Below are positions 1-14,009 of a DNA stretch of 64,000 bases, in pieces (position 1 is the stretch's first letter; every line of letters starts with the position of its first letter). Both the position numbers and the translations under genes were made by a program. Under the pieces are notes generated by a model, which worked only from the letters and a program-made list of their open reading frames with translations, had not been told where the DNA came from and ran no database searches. The stretch is from Gerris lacustris (taxonomy: Eukaryota > Arthropoda > Insecta > Hemiptera > Gerridae): NCBI GenBank assembly GCA_951217055.1, contig OX578280.1:33547128-33611127 (forward strand). The letters are read 5' to 3'.

Positions 1-754
1 ATTTTAGAGTAAAACTATATATTACAAGCCTAGGCAAAAAGCCTGTATATTGCAAAAAAAAAATAATTTACTTAAATCGGTAAATTATCTATTTTATAAC
101 CGGTGTTAGTCTACATTCAAAATTGATATAAAGGATGCAATAATGATCACTTTTTTGTTTTTATCCGTAAAATTATGTTCACTCCAGATCTTACTGATGA
201 TAAAATGGTTAAAGTTATCGAATTTATTTGCAAAATAAATTAAATTTTGATCTAATAAATTAATATGTTAATCCATCTAGTGGTGCTTCAATAAATATAA
301 AAACATTTTTAAAAGTTATTTTATTTTTTGAAGTTATTTTTTCGAAACCTAGTAAACAAGCATGTTATAATTCATGTACATGATTATATTCCCATAACAC
401 GAGAGACTTCTACACTTAATTATTACGTAAATATTATCAAGCTGATAGACGGCTGACTGAGACAATGTTGTTAAACACGCCCAATTTTCTTCAAAAATAC
501 GCAATTTTCCTTCCTAAGTAAGAAAAACAACATTTTGTTTTTAACGTCTCTTTTCCTGCTTTATCCACGTCAAAGGTATACAAGATCTTCCTGAAAATAG
601 GTGTTTTTTAACGCGTTCGTAATCTGCACGCTTCAAATAGATCAAGGCAATATAATATGAAAGAAAATGATAAATCGATAAGAACTAATCAATTACTGAT
701 TGGAGACGAATCGATCTTGATCCTTATAAAAAAGTTTATTTAACTTATTCAAAA

Positions 755-830
<76 letters not shown>

Positions 831-3800
831 CTATAAATTAATGTTTTGATGCACACCAAACATTAATATTCTAGTCAGTTTTTGGATATGCGTTATGCGT
901 ATAAAAAACAAAATACCTAATACATTTTATAAATGCTTCACCTTAAATACATACATAATTATAATAATTATTCATAATGGTGTCATATTTTGTCAAAACA
1001 AAGTACGGTTTTGATTTTGAAAAGATAGCTTGTTTTTTATGTTGTTATATTATAGAAAGGGCCAAATAGTTATTCGAAATACATTCACAAAAAAACAAAA
1101 ATAGATCTAGGTACTTAATACAGGAGATGACTGAGATTACAAACGTTGATTACTGTCGGTCCTTTAAAAAATTGTTTGTAATTTAATATAATAGTACATT
1201 ACGCTTCTAGTGGGGAAAGTAGTATTTTGCAAGCGAGTGTGGAGTTTGCACCCGAGCGAGAGTGAGGATAGTAAAACCACATGGGCAAAGCAAAATGCAG
1301 TTTTCGCACGAGTTGCATACCGTTCTTTATCTACGATTGTTGGATTTTAATAATAAATGCAGAAAGAAAATCGAATAAACTTCCTGAATGTAAGTTCGCA
1401 TTTCTCTTTTGATAAAGATGAGATAAATTCATTAGTTCAATTTTGTGCCGAATTAATTATTTCGGGAGGCGCATTATTCTCCTCATTTTCGTCTTAATCA
1501 CTTAAATCACTAATTGTTTTTCACTAAAAACTCGATATAAACAGTTAATTTAATTAAACAAACAGCAAATTAGTTTTGTTAAATGTATACAAACTCGCTA
1601 ATCGTGCTTTAAGGTGAAGAATTATGAACGCGCATGCGCAATGAATACAGCTACGAAAAGAATCACTTTCTACGCATCTAAACAGAGATATAATGTTTAT
1701 ATTTCGTATCAATTGTAGATAAAATATATTTTAATATAAGTTAAATAAGACCTAAATTTATTTTGAATTCATAGTTATATACAAATTTTAAATATTATAT
1801 GCACCTTATCTCTGGGTCAACAACATTTAATTTGGGCGTCGATAACGCCAATGAATGTAGGTAGTAGGTGTGATTTGGCTGAAATTGAATACAAGCATTC
1901 TTTTATCATCTATAAGTGCGTGTTCTTCACGAAGAATACCTTAGACTAGAGTATACAAAATAGTGTGGCATAACCGGGTAACCCGTGAATAATTAACAAA
2001 ACATATTTCTAAATTATGTAACATTTACTTGAAAGAATTCCACTCGATATCGATTCATGAACTGACCAGAGATTAAATTAAAATGATTCATGAAACGTTA
2101 ACAATGGTTTGAATAAATAGTTTAGCTTACATTGTATTTTGTAAACAATTAATTCGCCTTTATGACGTATTCGTGTACCTGTACAAAATAACTTTTTGAT
2201 TAATCCTTTTCCTTTAATATTTATAAGGTTAAAAACATTATAATCTTTATTATTAACAAATTTATTTTTACACATATGTATACCGAATATAATTGTTTTA
2301 GCGATGCATAAGTAAATAAGCACTACAACAAATAGGTATGTTTTTATACAGTTTATTCTATTTTTAAAAATAATGAATCTCGGATATTATTTTCTATTGC
2401 TGTTCTCTATTATTTACACCTTGATGAACTAGTAAGATAGCTTGAAGACTTAAAAGCTTGATAGGTTTACAAACGTAATTTAAAACTATCGAATTTGGCT
2501 ATCTACGGGCTACTTTCGAGAAACCATCCAAATTTCATAAAAATCAGATACGTACTTTTGAAGATATAGGTGTAAATACATGTATGTTTGTGCGCATGTT
2601 GAAGAGAAGCAAATGACCGCAGAAGGTTGAAACTTATATGGGACCAACAATGGGCTAATTATGACCTACCATACAAATTTCATTAAAAACGGACAAGTAG
2701 TTTTTAGGATGTGTTGGTTCGCAAAAATTGACCGACAGCCACTGAATCAAAAATGAGCCCTGATATCTGAAACGTATTTCTGTCTTAGAATTCTTGAAAT
2801 TTTTTTAAAATCTTTGTTTAGATGATGAATAACAAGCTATAAGTTGAACTTATTTATTCTTTACATTCCACAGTAAATTGAAATTATTTTCCTTCAACTT
2901 ATATCATATTGAAACAAACTGAAACTATTACTACCTTAATTAGTATATAAATTATATCAATTTTCTTGCTATAATTACGTATATATATTAAAAAACAACT
3001 AATAAATGAATAACAATTACCCTTCTAATTATGAATATAAATAAATTCTTCTGCCTTTAAGTTGTAATTGCAGGTTCATTCAAGATGTAATTGTATAAAT
3101 TACATCTTGGGTAATACCAATAATATTTGTTTTACATTTAACAAATAGAATAACATCGACCGTTTTATTATTAATAATTCTTCCTTTTTCTAGAAAAAAT
3201 GTGTTTAAAATATGTATCTTTAATATATAAATGGACAAAATTCTGCATATATAGGATCTCGCCAAAACCGAATCTAAACCGTGCCCGTGTAGGGGACGGC
3301 GAGAGAAGAAAAATTAGCTTAAGACAGAGGGGGTTTGTAAAGTTTTTTGCTCTTCCTTGCGAGCGACATGGGCGCTTAGTCTTCGGTTCTATTGCAATAA
3401 TTCTAAAACTTATAACAACTTTTACTTTTAACTGAAGCTTAGACAATACAGTTTATACATGAGATTATTTTTCTTTAATAAAGAAACCTTTCTCCCATGC
3501 TTCTTTAAGATTATAATGTGCGCATAAAAAGTAAAATTCCTATCAGAATGTGGCAGTGCACTACTTAAGAATTCTTTTTATTTCGATAAACGTATAAATT
3601 AAATTAAATTTTAAAAATCGTAATATTCCTTTAGCGTAGCCTTCCGTGGCCAGAGTATAATAAATTTATATCGGATCAGACCACGTCAAAGATTTTGTGA
3701 ATTCCACAAATCACAAAATCTCTGACGCGGTCTTCCCTGAAAAATCTACATTTATCTTACTATTCCCTAATTATTTAATGGTTTTTTAATGCAGTGTTAT

Positions 3801-6790
3801 ACTAGTTTAGAATTCACCCTGAATGTGAAAATAGTTTTTAAAGCTTTCACAGTGACTACATTTAAGCTAATAAAACGAATATAACATTTTGAATTTTTTT
3901 TTTTTTTTTTTTACTTTTTAAAATTTCATTATCACAAGTGGTTTCATTGTATAAACCATTGTACTTTTTTAATTTCAATTGTCATAATTATTTTTTAGGA
4001 TTGTTTAATATTTTCCTTATTAAATAATTATTTCTTAAACTAAATTATGTCGAATTAAACTAACAGATATTAAAAATGTCTAACATTAAAATATCGACTT
4101 AAAAAAAACCCTAAAACAAATTACTTTACCGCGAGTATAGGCTCTAAACTTTTAAATTACAATTGCAACATTCAAGGATGCAGGACTGTACAACATGAAA
4201 ATGGCAGTTTTAAAAGAAGTAACATTTAAAATTTGCTTCAAAGAACTATTATCATTATTTATTGTCACAAGTGTAAATATAATAGCTTACCAGTTTTGAA
4301 GGGCTCATGATGTTAATTTTCCGAGGTAATTTCATTACGTATCACAGAAACACAAAGTCACTTGTTGCCTATATTTAAGTCCGATCACGCGCGTCGGTTT
4401 ATTTTAGTAACAAAAGTCTATAGTTTTTTAACCGAAGTAGTCGATTGGTTCGCCCTACCCCACTGAGGAAAGGGTTAAACCCTTTAAAGAAAACAATTTT
4501 TTTGTTTAAATATTTTAGTATAGTTTAAATAGTTTAGTTGTTTTTAGCACTAAATTCAAGAACTATTGACTGCCTTTTATTTTTATTAACAGCGCGGATT
4601 CACGCTAAATGTTGGACGGACTCCATGTGTTAAAGCGGCCGGTGCTGTGGTACAGTGTAGAACGAGCGGGCGATATCGTGGGAATGGAAGGATAGACTTA
4701 GGCTCCCAGTGTTAGCGTGGTTTCTCGGCCCTCCCACTGCGGGATGGTTAGACCTGGAGGTGGCTCGTCCTATCCCCACCGTGCTTACCTGATCCTAGGT
4801 TTCAACTTCTTAAGGCCCTAAACCAAAAAGCCCTTCCCCAGACCGAAGTTCTTATGTCCTTAGGGCATAAAACCTTGAAAAACTTTGAGACACCTGATTC
4901 ATCCACCTGTCTTGGATTCTTTTTTATCTATCTTCACTAGTCTCTGTTATAGACCATCTTCTTTTTTTAGTTTCCTTCTCAGACAATATTATCTATATTT
5001 TTTATATTTGTCTTCTCAACTGTCTTAACATTTTTTCTCTCTGGTTATCATTTCTCCACAAAGATTTTTTTTCTTCGAAAAGCAAATATGTACATTAATT
5101 TCTAAGCTGAAAAATATATATGCATTTTTTTTTCTTTTAAACTCCCATTATATATGCGTTAGCTACAGAGTATATTTAATCTATGTTGTCAGCAATTTTA
5201 ATTACGAGTATTACTAATCACCTTAAAAAATTGATTACACCCCATGATTCAATGTCAAATAATTTAATATGTCACTTAAGTTTTATATTTCGATCCTTGT
5301 GACTCCTTGTCAACAATTATTTGAAAAACCTTTTTTTTAAGCAAACACCACAATCCTAATAATTAATAAAAAAAAAAAAAAAAAAAAAAAAAAAATCGGG
5401 TACGGGACCTCGGAACACTTCGGAGGCCACTAAAGTGGCCTCTTTAAATAATGTTTATACATTATTTTATTTATTTTATTTTATTTATTCAATTATTATT
5501 TGAATTTTGGCGGTATTTTGACAGGTATATACAAACTTTCACGTCATCAAAATTATCGCACTAATAAATAATTATATTCGCTTATAACTTTTAAACTAAT
5601 TAATGGAATTTCGTCGGGTTATTTTATATTTGTTCCTTAATTTTTTCCGGTTCCAACGATATGCTATATGTCAAAAACGTATTTATACTTTCGGTATTAT
5701 TAACCGTCAAAGTTTCAAAATTCAAAAATTGATAACTTCAAAATGGCGGCTAATATCAAAATGAAATTTGGTGGGCTTGTTTGTCATACAGAGAGGTACA
5801 TTCGTGCCAAATTTCAACTCGGTCAGGACCATTTTTTTTAATGTTTGCTGACAGCATACTGGGTTCAAGATGTCGGAAAAAGTTGATTTTTTCGGGCGGC
5901 ACAACTACAGGTAAGGACTGATTTTTCTGCTGTTTCAACTCTCTAGTCTAGGTTAAATACCTTGGGCGCTACGATGATAACATACACACATACATACATA
6001 CATACAGTCATCATGCTGAAAACCACTCAGGATGAGGTCTTAAAAACTCCCAAAACGGATACTTCCGTTGAAATCTCGAAAAAAAAATTTTGGGTGAAAA
6101 CAATACTTTTCCTACCATAGGTAGTGAGGAAAAGTTTATTTTCAGCTACATCAAAAAAATTTCTTTTGTTGACTATTCTGAGGTAATGAACTACTTCATT
6201 GAACTCTTTTCAACACTCTTCAACAAATTTAATATTTAGCAGAAATGTGATACTTATTAGAATTTTAGTATTGTTAATTAGTTTTGATTCATTGCAAAAT
6301 TCTAAATTTTATCGTTCAAGTTCTGCTTTAATAGGATCTGCAAAAGTATTGAATGAGCTATCTCATTCATTAGTTCACTACCTTAATTCATTTCCATTCA
6401 CTACCTTTACATTTTGTTTCGGTTTATCCAAATTGGAAATAAACCATTAAAGTAAAATAAAAAAAAATTGAAAAATAAAATTTTATGCAAAGTATAAAGT
6501 AACAAATTTTTTGAAATTATTTATTACTAATTATTGTTTTATTAACAATGAAACAATAAATTAAATGTATAAGGGAGTGGAGAGCCTATTTTATATTCAA
6601 AAGGAAGGAAATTCACGTTTTATGGAGGAAGAGACACTTAAATTTATCTTTAGGCTGATGAAGTACAATTTTTATGCTGGGTTAGCAATCAAATTGTTCC
6701 CACTCCCACTTCCTTTTATATTAAAGAGAATATAGGTTATAGAAACAAAAAGCCTACAGTTCTGAGCTTTGGTTTTTATGGTATAATACT
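1..6790. other. non-coding flank left of the lysozyme cluster
   Basis: No gene supported. It holds an AT microsatellite, repeat family 1 (2500-2815), a hairpin at about 3680-3734 (ACCACGTCAAAGATTTTGTG and near inverse), a locally GC-rich stretch at 4590-4800 of unknown nature, and a poly-A run followed by a GAGGCCACTTTAGTGGCCTC-type palindrome near 5420-5442. The short open frames have no recognisable family. Confidence 0.7.
757..829. repeat. AT microsatellite
   Basis: Uninterrupted (AT)n of about 73 bp. Confidence 0.95.
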
Positions 6791-6796
6791 TTTATT
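6791..6796 (-). terminator. polyadenylation signal of lysozyme A
   Basis: AATAAA on the minus strand lies 25 bp after the lysozyme A stop codon. The position fits a real 3' end, and it supports the long Ser/Thr-rich C-terminus as the true end of the protein. Confidence 0.55.
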
Positions 6797-6820
6797 TAAA
6801 CATTGATGCCAGTACCATGA

Positions 6821-9800
6821 TTATGTTGATCTACCAGTAGTTGTTGAGTGTGAACTATGTCTTGGTCTGCCAGTGCCATAAGTGGTTGATCTGGTACCAG
6901 TGCTCTCTTCGCTTGAGCCAGAAGTTGAGCATCTGTGTTCTTTTGGTGTCGTTGATTTTCCTGGCATTCGAGAAGTTCTTATGGGCATTTCTGTAGTTCC
7001 TGCTACCTGAGGCCTACCAGCTGTCTCCCACATACTCTCAATAGACGAGTGAAGATCAGCATTAATGGTATCTCTGTCACATGACCCTATGCCATCAACA
7101 GTGTGAGGTTGTGGACCTGACTTGCCGTCTGTATACTGCCACAGTGTCCAGCTCTGCCAAGTGTTGTCGGGTACGCTTGGCTGATCTGCCCATTGAGCGA
7201 ACCATAAAGGACAGTCTAACAACACTGATTTGGTCCCACTCACCATGTTATTTAAGAAATTTTTCGAACCATATATTAGAGGATACCTGAAAGACACATG
7301 TACATTGTGTTAATTTAAATTTCTAAAATTATTTTTTTCTTTTAACTTTGTTAATAGGAAATATTCACTCTGAATCATATGAGGAAGTTAGTAAAAATAA
7401 CTCCATTTAGTTGATATTTTGCATTTTTTTCATTCCATATTTTGCCTAGTATGCTGATACGGCTTTAAGACAATTCTTTCACTGCGTTTGGGGAAAGTAT
7501 TGAAGATTGTTCGAATAAAGTCGGCGGACTTATTGAATGAATAGATATTTCAGTTGATGTGAATATTGCTATGTTAATATGGAAATAAATTTAATTGTAA
7601 ATTGTTTGTTTTGTTATTTTATTGATCTTTTCTTATAATTATAATTTAAATGTCTTAAAAGACGAATGAAAGTAACCTAATACTTTTTTGGCCTTGCATA
7701 ATTTATCAATTATTTATGAACTTTTCCTTACGAAAGTTTTCAATTCCTTCATCAATAAAAAAAATAGGAAATAATGAGATATATTAAAGTAGGCGGATGG
7801 TTTTAAAATTTTGTATTCTTACTCAGTTTTTCTTTTTGAACAACTTTTTTAAATATCATTTTGTCATTTCTTCTAGAGAAAACGCACTATACTAGCGAGA
7901 AAAATAATTTTATGTATATTTCCATGACATACTTGATTTTTCGGAACTAAAAGATTTTTCAATCTTCTAAAAAGATTTTATCAAATGTTCAGTTGACCGA
8001 TACAGATCAAATAAAATGGTCCATTCAGTTCGATAATAAACAGATACACTTTTACTACAGAATAATTACTTTCACCAACATTGCGTTTATAATATAATAT
8101 ATTTTAACTAATTCTGAAGTAAACTAACAACTAACAATACGATTCCCGAAGAAAACAATACATAGATCATAGTAATTGTCTCGATATCATCTAATATAAG
8201 TTACATTTGTTAAATTACAAGTACGCTTAGAGTTAGAGTCAGTGGCATTAGGGTAGTTTAAAATTTTAAATAAAGAACTAAATATATATTATCAACGTCG
8301 GGACCTTAACTCTTCATAATGCAGTAATCACCGGAAGACCTAGAACCATATAAGTATATCGACCTAAAAAAAAATGGTTGGCCAATTAGTGTGGCACTTA
8401 GCTTCCTTGTGACCTATTTCGTATACTTTTATAACCTAATTTTGTTAAATTAATTTAATTTTTTCTTCATTTTTTAAAACTTTCAAAATTTTTTTAATTT
8501 TTTTCATCGATTAAAGTATCAATTTAGCAAAATATAAATACCGCAGAATGTTGAAATTAATCAGCTGGCTACAAACAACTTTCAACAAACCATCAAAATT
8601 TAATTAAAATCAGAGAATTTTTAAAGATATAAGTCTAAATAAATTTATGTTTGTGCGCATGTAGAGAAACAAGTGGGCGGAGAAGGTTGAAACTTTTAAG
8701 GGACCTACCATCTAATAAAATCGAACAAGTAGTTTTTATGATATTTTGGTTCGCAAAAATTCAACGTCAGACAGACCGATAGACAGAAACGGAACCAAAA
8801 ATGTTTCCTGATGTCTAAAACGGATTTCTGTCTTGGATTTTTTTAAATTGGAGACATAAATATTTTTCGTTCTTCAGAAAGATCACATAGCTTCCGTTAC
8901 TTTCGGTAAGCTCGGAAGCAAAAAGTTATTTATTTGTCAAATTTATGTGATAATTTTTATTTGAAATACTCTATGGTTTACCTTCCAGTTGCTTCATAAA
9001 CAGTTTTGACAAAATCTTCAGCAATAGTTCGCGTTACAGTTGGTCCAGATGGATTTTCTTCAAGATCCAAAGCAAGGAGAGTATTTGGGTCATCACCTAC
9101 CACCTGTAAAATTTAAATAAGTTTAAATTATATAATTTAATATTTCCATATAAAAAGCTTAAGACCTAGATTTGCCTTTAACACTATATGCCTTTTGGCT
9201 GGCTGGACTTTCTACGGTGTAAATTGGTACTAAATTGGTATACAGAAAGTAAAATAGGCCCAAAAGACTTGAACCAAACTTTCTCATATATACTAAATGA
9301 TATTAAATAACTTCAAATATATCTTATTTAATTAATTATAACTACAAATTTTATAAAAATATTCTACAAAAATAATTTAGCCATCTACGAAATAAAAATA
9401 TGTTGGTTGAACATAGAATGTTTTTTAATTCATTAAGGGTTTCATATTTATATTCTCGGAGACTACATTTTTTCCAGAATAACGAATTAAAAGGTTAAAT
9501 TGGATATTTCATTGCACTTAAATTTAACATGTTGATTCGGAACCAATGTTTAGCAAATTTGTAAAAAAGTAAGAGCTAATCAATTTCTTAATTTTCAATT
9601 GAGGTTTTGGGTAATAAAAAAATTGATTACGTTTGTGTTTTTTTACTCGTATTATTCAAACGAGCCGTTAAGCCCGTGGCAACTGGCTTAATTTTATATT
9701 TAGAAAAAAATTAAAATTAATTATCACTTGCTTTGTTTGTGTATGTTTAATATTGTAATATGTATATTTATTTACATTTTCATGTTGCTTTTTTTAAACA

Positions 9801-12456
9801 AAAGAATTGATTCCATTGGTTAAATTTCTGTTTTTTTACTCGTATTATTCAAACGAGCCGTTAAGCCCGTGGAAACTGGCTTAATTTTATATTTAGAAAA
9901 ACAAGTTAAAGTAAGTAAATTAATTTATATAAGTTATTATAATGAAGACCAACAAATCAAAACAAACATTTTTTTTTTTTTATTAAATGTGGTTGCCTTA
10001 GCTCAGCAATAACAAATAATTTCGAGGTGATTCGTCGCCGTCGGGACACTACACGATTATGTAAATTATATGAAAATCCTTGAGGGAATGCATTTTTATA
10101 CGCACAGGTTATATTAAAATAGAATGTAGAGATTGAGACTAATACACACAGACATACACAGGCATAGCCTAATAAAACACTTTAACAATATTAAATCCAG
10201 AGCTAAGGGCATTTATTTTTATATTTTGTCATTATTACTTAGTATTATTCCGTACTTCTTAAATAATATCTATTGGGCGTCTCTTCCATAGATATACGCA
10301 TTTATGAAATGTTAAATTCTTATGTTGTAAAGTGGATAAAGTCATTTTTAAAAAAGCAACCCTGGAGTTCGTCGACATATTTTAAAATTAAGATTATTTT
10401 GAGATTAAATTAAATCTTGATAAAAAAAAAGGTTATTTATCAAGCCTAATAATAAAATGGAGGAATTTTGACGTGTAATAAATAGACTCAAAACTACAAT
10501 TATAGGAGGGTATTTTATTCATAAAAATGGAATGAATGATGCAAGATATAATCCTGATTCTATTCTTCGTATAGGTTTTGGAAACGAAACTATTTATAAT
10601 TTCATTTTATTGCTAGGCCTACATGGTAATAGGAACATAGCCTGATACCTAGCTTGAGCCCCATGTGGAGCGCGGGGTGAAGGCTACTACAAGTATATAG
10701 GTAATTATGTTTTGCATAAATATTTCTTTTTTATTCAATTCAATTTTAATATGATCGAAGTATGTGCATCTTTCTCAGTGTGGTCCAAAAGCCCCCCCCC
10801 CCCCCCCCCCCCCCCCGACCTCATAACTTTTTAAACGATTTGAGATAAATTAATAGAACTTTAGGGATCCGTACCATGGGGTTACCCACCTAATTTGCCC
10901 TCAGGCCACCCAACTTCAAAATTTCAAATTGGGATGTTTATTTTTGGATTTTTCTATCTCTATTATGTTCTCCCCTATATGAGGCAAAAGTGTGAATATG
11001 GTAGATTTGAGCGCACTTTAAAAAAAAAAAATCTTATATTGAACTTAGTAAAAATGCTTTTATTTATTTGGCACGAATCCCCCTAGTTTCAGAAATTTAT
11101 CTCAAATATTTAGATTTTACAACGATATAAGTTTTTTCTGTTTTTTTTTTTCAATTTTCGGAAGTGTTATTTTTCTATCTTTACCCTTCTATATGGGGCA
11201 AAATATTAAAGACAGAAAAGACCGTTTCAAGTAACTTATTTTTTAGTAATAATTTCTCCGCAGAATCCAAATATGCTATCAAGTAACTTAGTTTTTAGTA
11301 ATAATTTCTCCGCAGAATCCAAATATGCTATCAAGTAACTTAGTTTTTAGTAATAATTTCTCCGCAGAATCCAAATATGCTATCAAAAATACCTATACAC
11401 TCCAATTTGAAATTTTGAAGTTGGGTGCCTGGGGGCAAAGTGGGCAGTTGCCCCTAGTGCGCGATTGCATGGAAACAAGCTTTCCTTTACATGGTACGAA
11501 TCCCCCAAGTTTCATTAAAATGATCTCAAACCGTTCAAAAGGTTAGAAGGGGGGAGTGAGACTTTTGGACCACCCAGTATAATATTTGAAAAAAAAAAAT
11601 ACTAAACAACGCACTCCTATACAATAAATCCCAGATGAACTTGAGATATATTAAAACAAACAATTTTATACATCTTCCCTCTATATATTATAATATATAC
11701 ACAGTATAGTTCAAAAGTCTGTATTTAACATGTATACAGTATAGTTCACAAAAATATAATGTTAGTTTGTAATTGTGAAAAAGCTCAATTTTTAATGATT
11801 TTTTTTTATAACTACACGTTATATAAATTATAAATATAATTTAAAATTAAATTAAACAATAAGATTAAATAATATAATTTTTAAATAAGATTTTAAACCG
11901 AAAAAAAGTTAATCATTACACTTTTAATATTATAGTATATTGCATATTTTATCTCAAAATGTCATTTACTAACACAATAGCTAATAATGAAAGTTATATA
12001 AATCTGGTTTTTCTGTTGTAGTTATAAGAATAATGATTATAATTATAAACAGGATTACTAACGAATATAAAATAAATGGCTGAATATTAATAAGGTATTT
12101 TAAAAAATATTATTAATTAATTTATTTATTTATGAATATTTAAAAATATTTACCCTTAAATAGAATTTGGCTTGATCCGTTCCATCACTACCATTAGCAA
12201 AATGATATCCACCCCATTTGATGCCTTGAGCTAAAGCTTCTTTTTTTCTTGATGCATAATCAGGATCTACATATCCTAATCCTTGAGTAGATTTGTGAAT
12301 AACTCCGAGAATGCCATCAGCCTTAGCCTTGCTGAAGTCGATATTAGCATTCCAATGGGACAGATCAACAACTGAGTTGTGACCAGTCACCTGCGCTTGG
12401 ACTGTCAGCGTAATGAACACTGAAGCGATGAAAACCTCAACTAACATTGCTACCAA
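6821..12456 (-). CDS. GH25 lysozyme/muramidase A, bacterial-type, 3 exons, secreted
   Basis: Predicted secreted muramidase that cleaves the MurNAc-GlcNAc bond of peptidoglycan. Exons on the minus strand are 12456-12154, 9103-8982 and 7286-6821 (303+122+466 = 891 nt, 296 aa). All introns are GT-AG, intron 1 in phase 0 and intron 2 in phase 2. Residues 1-21 form a signal peptide ending VQA. The GH25 barrel follows: VVDLSHW with Asp31, the D-L-E pair Asp114/Glu116 in LLALDLEEN, CPLWFAQW (167-174) and LWQYTDG with Asp195. Cys167 and Cys211 are conserved in all three paralogues and probably pair. All expected acidic catalytic residues are present, so activity is likely. After about residue 233 comes a Ser/Thr/Arg/Gly-rich tail of about 60 residues that B and C lack. 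It is the downstream member of a same-strand tandem cluster. A second in-frame Met at residue 4 is an alternative start. The family assignment is firm; substrate and role are inferred. Confidence 0.9.
8555..8925 (+). repeat. dispersed repeat family 1 (TTGGTTCGCAAAAATT family)
   Basis: One of at least seven copies sharing TGTTTGTGCGCATGT, GGTTGAAACTTATATGGGACC, TTGGTTCGCAAAAATT, a CAGACAGAC-rich stretch and GAACGATCACATA. Other copies: 2500-2815 (+), 17370-17530 (+, 3' part), 34200-34500 (+, partial), 35310-35720 (-), 48955-49225 (-) and 49295-49560 (+). There is no coding. Class not identified. Confidence 0.75.
9820..10075 (+). repeat. dispersed repeat family 3 (CCGTTAAGCCCGTGG family)
   Basis: About 250 bp with ACGAGCCGTTAAGCCCGTGG near one end, GAAGACCAACAAATCAAAAC in the middle and a GAGGTGATTCGTCGCCGTCG block near the other. 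More copies: 37755-37995 (+) and 44935-45430 (+, split by the tRNA-like palindrome). A partial copy at 9625-9720 precedes this one as a direct repeat. Confidence 0.7.
10774..11580. mobile_element. mariner-like MITE with poly-C terminus and 52-bp tandem repeat
   Basis: Inverted termini read GTGGTCCAAAAG (from about 10779) and CTTTTGGACCAC (about 11562-11573), and subterminal sequence also matches (CCAACTTCAAAATTTC and its inverse). Inside are three copies of a 52-bp unit (11228-11383). A C25 run (10792-10816) sits where the right arm has only short G runs. It lies in intron 1 of lysozyme A. Confidence 0.7.
11228..11383. repeat. three tandem 52-bp units
   Basis: Units start at 11228, 11280 and 11332, each beginning CAAGTAACTTA and ending CCAAATATGCTAT. 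Units 2 and 3 are identical; unit 1 differs at one position. Confidence 0.9.
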
Positions 12457-12537
12457 CTAAATGATAACGAGAATATAACAATGACTATAACTATATCAGA
12501 TAAAGAACAACAAAGCTGGCTTTTTTTCCAAACGACT

Positions 12538-12546
12538 CTTATAAAG
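12538..12546 (-). promoter_or_regulatory. candidate TATA box of lysozyme A
   Basis: On the minus strand CTTTATAAG lies about 85 bp upstream of the lysozyme A start codon. A GATA-type motif (AGATAA read on the plus strand, about 12498-12503) lies between them. GATA sites are common in insect gut and immune promoters. Placement is reasonable, but short AT-rich motifs are frequent here. Confidence 0.35.
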
Positions 12547-13723
12547 GCAAATTCGGATTGAACTGTGAAACACACGAATTATTTTTCCATTTATTATATA
12601 TATATTTTTTATATAAATGTTAAGTAGTGGGGGGAATTAATTATAATTTTTCGACCTTAGCATAAAAAAAAAAAATGAGATCAAAAGTCCGACTCGGAGT
12701 ATATATATATATGGTAATATTTCCGTTTCCGTAAATTCACAGTATGATAAAAATATATATATATATTTCAAAGAAAATAAAAACAATAATAATTACAGCG
12801 TTTATTTAATCGTTTTTTATCAAGTTAAAAATATTAATTAGTTACGATTTTTTTTTTTCTCAGTCTAAAAACTTCTTTGTTATATATAAATGTAACCTCT
12901 AATTTAAACTGAAGTATCAAACAGAACAGATTCACCATTTAACATGCACAATAAAAAGTATTAGATAAAAAAATGTAGTTTAAATAATTATTTTGTTCCT
13001 TTATATCAATCATAAAAATAACATAAAAGAGATATCATTAAGCAATCAAATATATAATACGATCAAATATTGCACAATGACGTTGTTTGAACACATTACT
13101 TAAAATAAAAAGAAGGCATATTTTATACAATAGATTGATTTTTGTACAAATATACTTAGCAAAAAAAAGAAATAATTTAATGTTTTATGTAACAACAATA
13201 CATTTTAATCTATTGATAAAATTTATTTCACTTGAACAATAAAATTGATACGTCAATTCATCCGGTAATAAAATTCCCGCAATATAAAACAAAAACAACT
13301 TCTTATTATCAGTCGGAAATATTTGTGAGAACTAATGTTATCGTAACTTTCCACGCAAATAGTTAATACGTATGTGCGATTTAGGACAAATTAATTAAAA
13401 ATAGTTTTAATTCAGGGTAAAATTTTATCTTTTTATTGATGTCACTACAGCTACGACGTATTCAAAGTGATAATTAAATATTTTTAAAGGCTTGAATAAG
13501 TGTTTTATAATACTGTCATAATACATTATACACAATCATAATCACTGCTTTTCCCGGAGAGTTAGCATTTAACAATTCTTCATCAGAAGTCGGAATTAAT
13601 TAGTAATTTGGATTATTGAAAATTATATTATCAAAAGGGGGGGGGGGGGTGTTTAGAAATAAGGGGGAGGGATAGAATTTAGATATTCTCGATCAGTAAA
13701 TAAACCCATCATATTAAAAATAC

Positions 13724-13761
13724 ACACACTCCGTAGCGAAGCACGGGTATCCAGCTAGTTT
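13724..13761 (+). mobile_element. possible Helitron 3' end
   Basis: An imperfect hairpin CCGTAGCGAAGCACGG followed about 8 nt later by CTAG|T has the layout of a Helitron 3' terminus (hairpin, then CTRR, then T of the target). No Rep/helicase coding or 5' end was found. Confidence 0.35.
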
Positions 13762-14009
13762 AATATAATATAAACAAAGTTTAATGACAAAGTGACTTAC
13801 CATACTAAAGAGACTAATGAATGAACTCTCGTCAGGAAAAACAAAAATACCTGGGTTTACTGTAAAACTATATTGAATTTTCGACTAAGAACTATTATGA
13901 AATTTTTTTCACTCATGCTGATATAACTCACTCGTTCTGAATAAAATTATTATAATTTTGACTAAATATAAAATTATTACACGTTTTTATATTATTCGTA
14001 ATAGTACAG

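Noticed and set aside
3171..3446. Opposed 78- and 91-codon frames at 3171-3446
   Set aside because: Frames open on both strands of the same GC-richer patch with no recognised domain; treated as chance.
4590..4800. GC-rich block considered as a structural RNA (U1, U2, 5S-like)
   Set aside because: No consistent match to a known snRNA or 5S sequence could be made; short look-alike words only.
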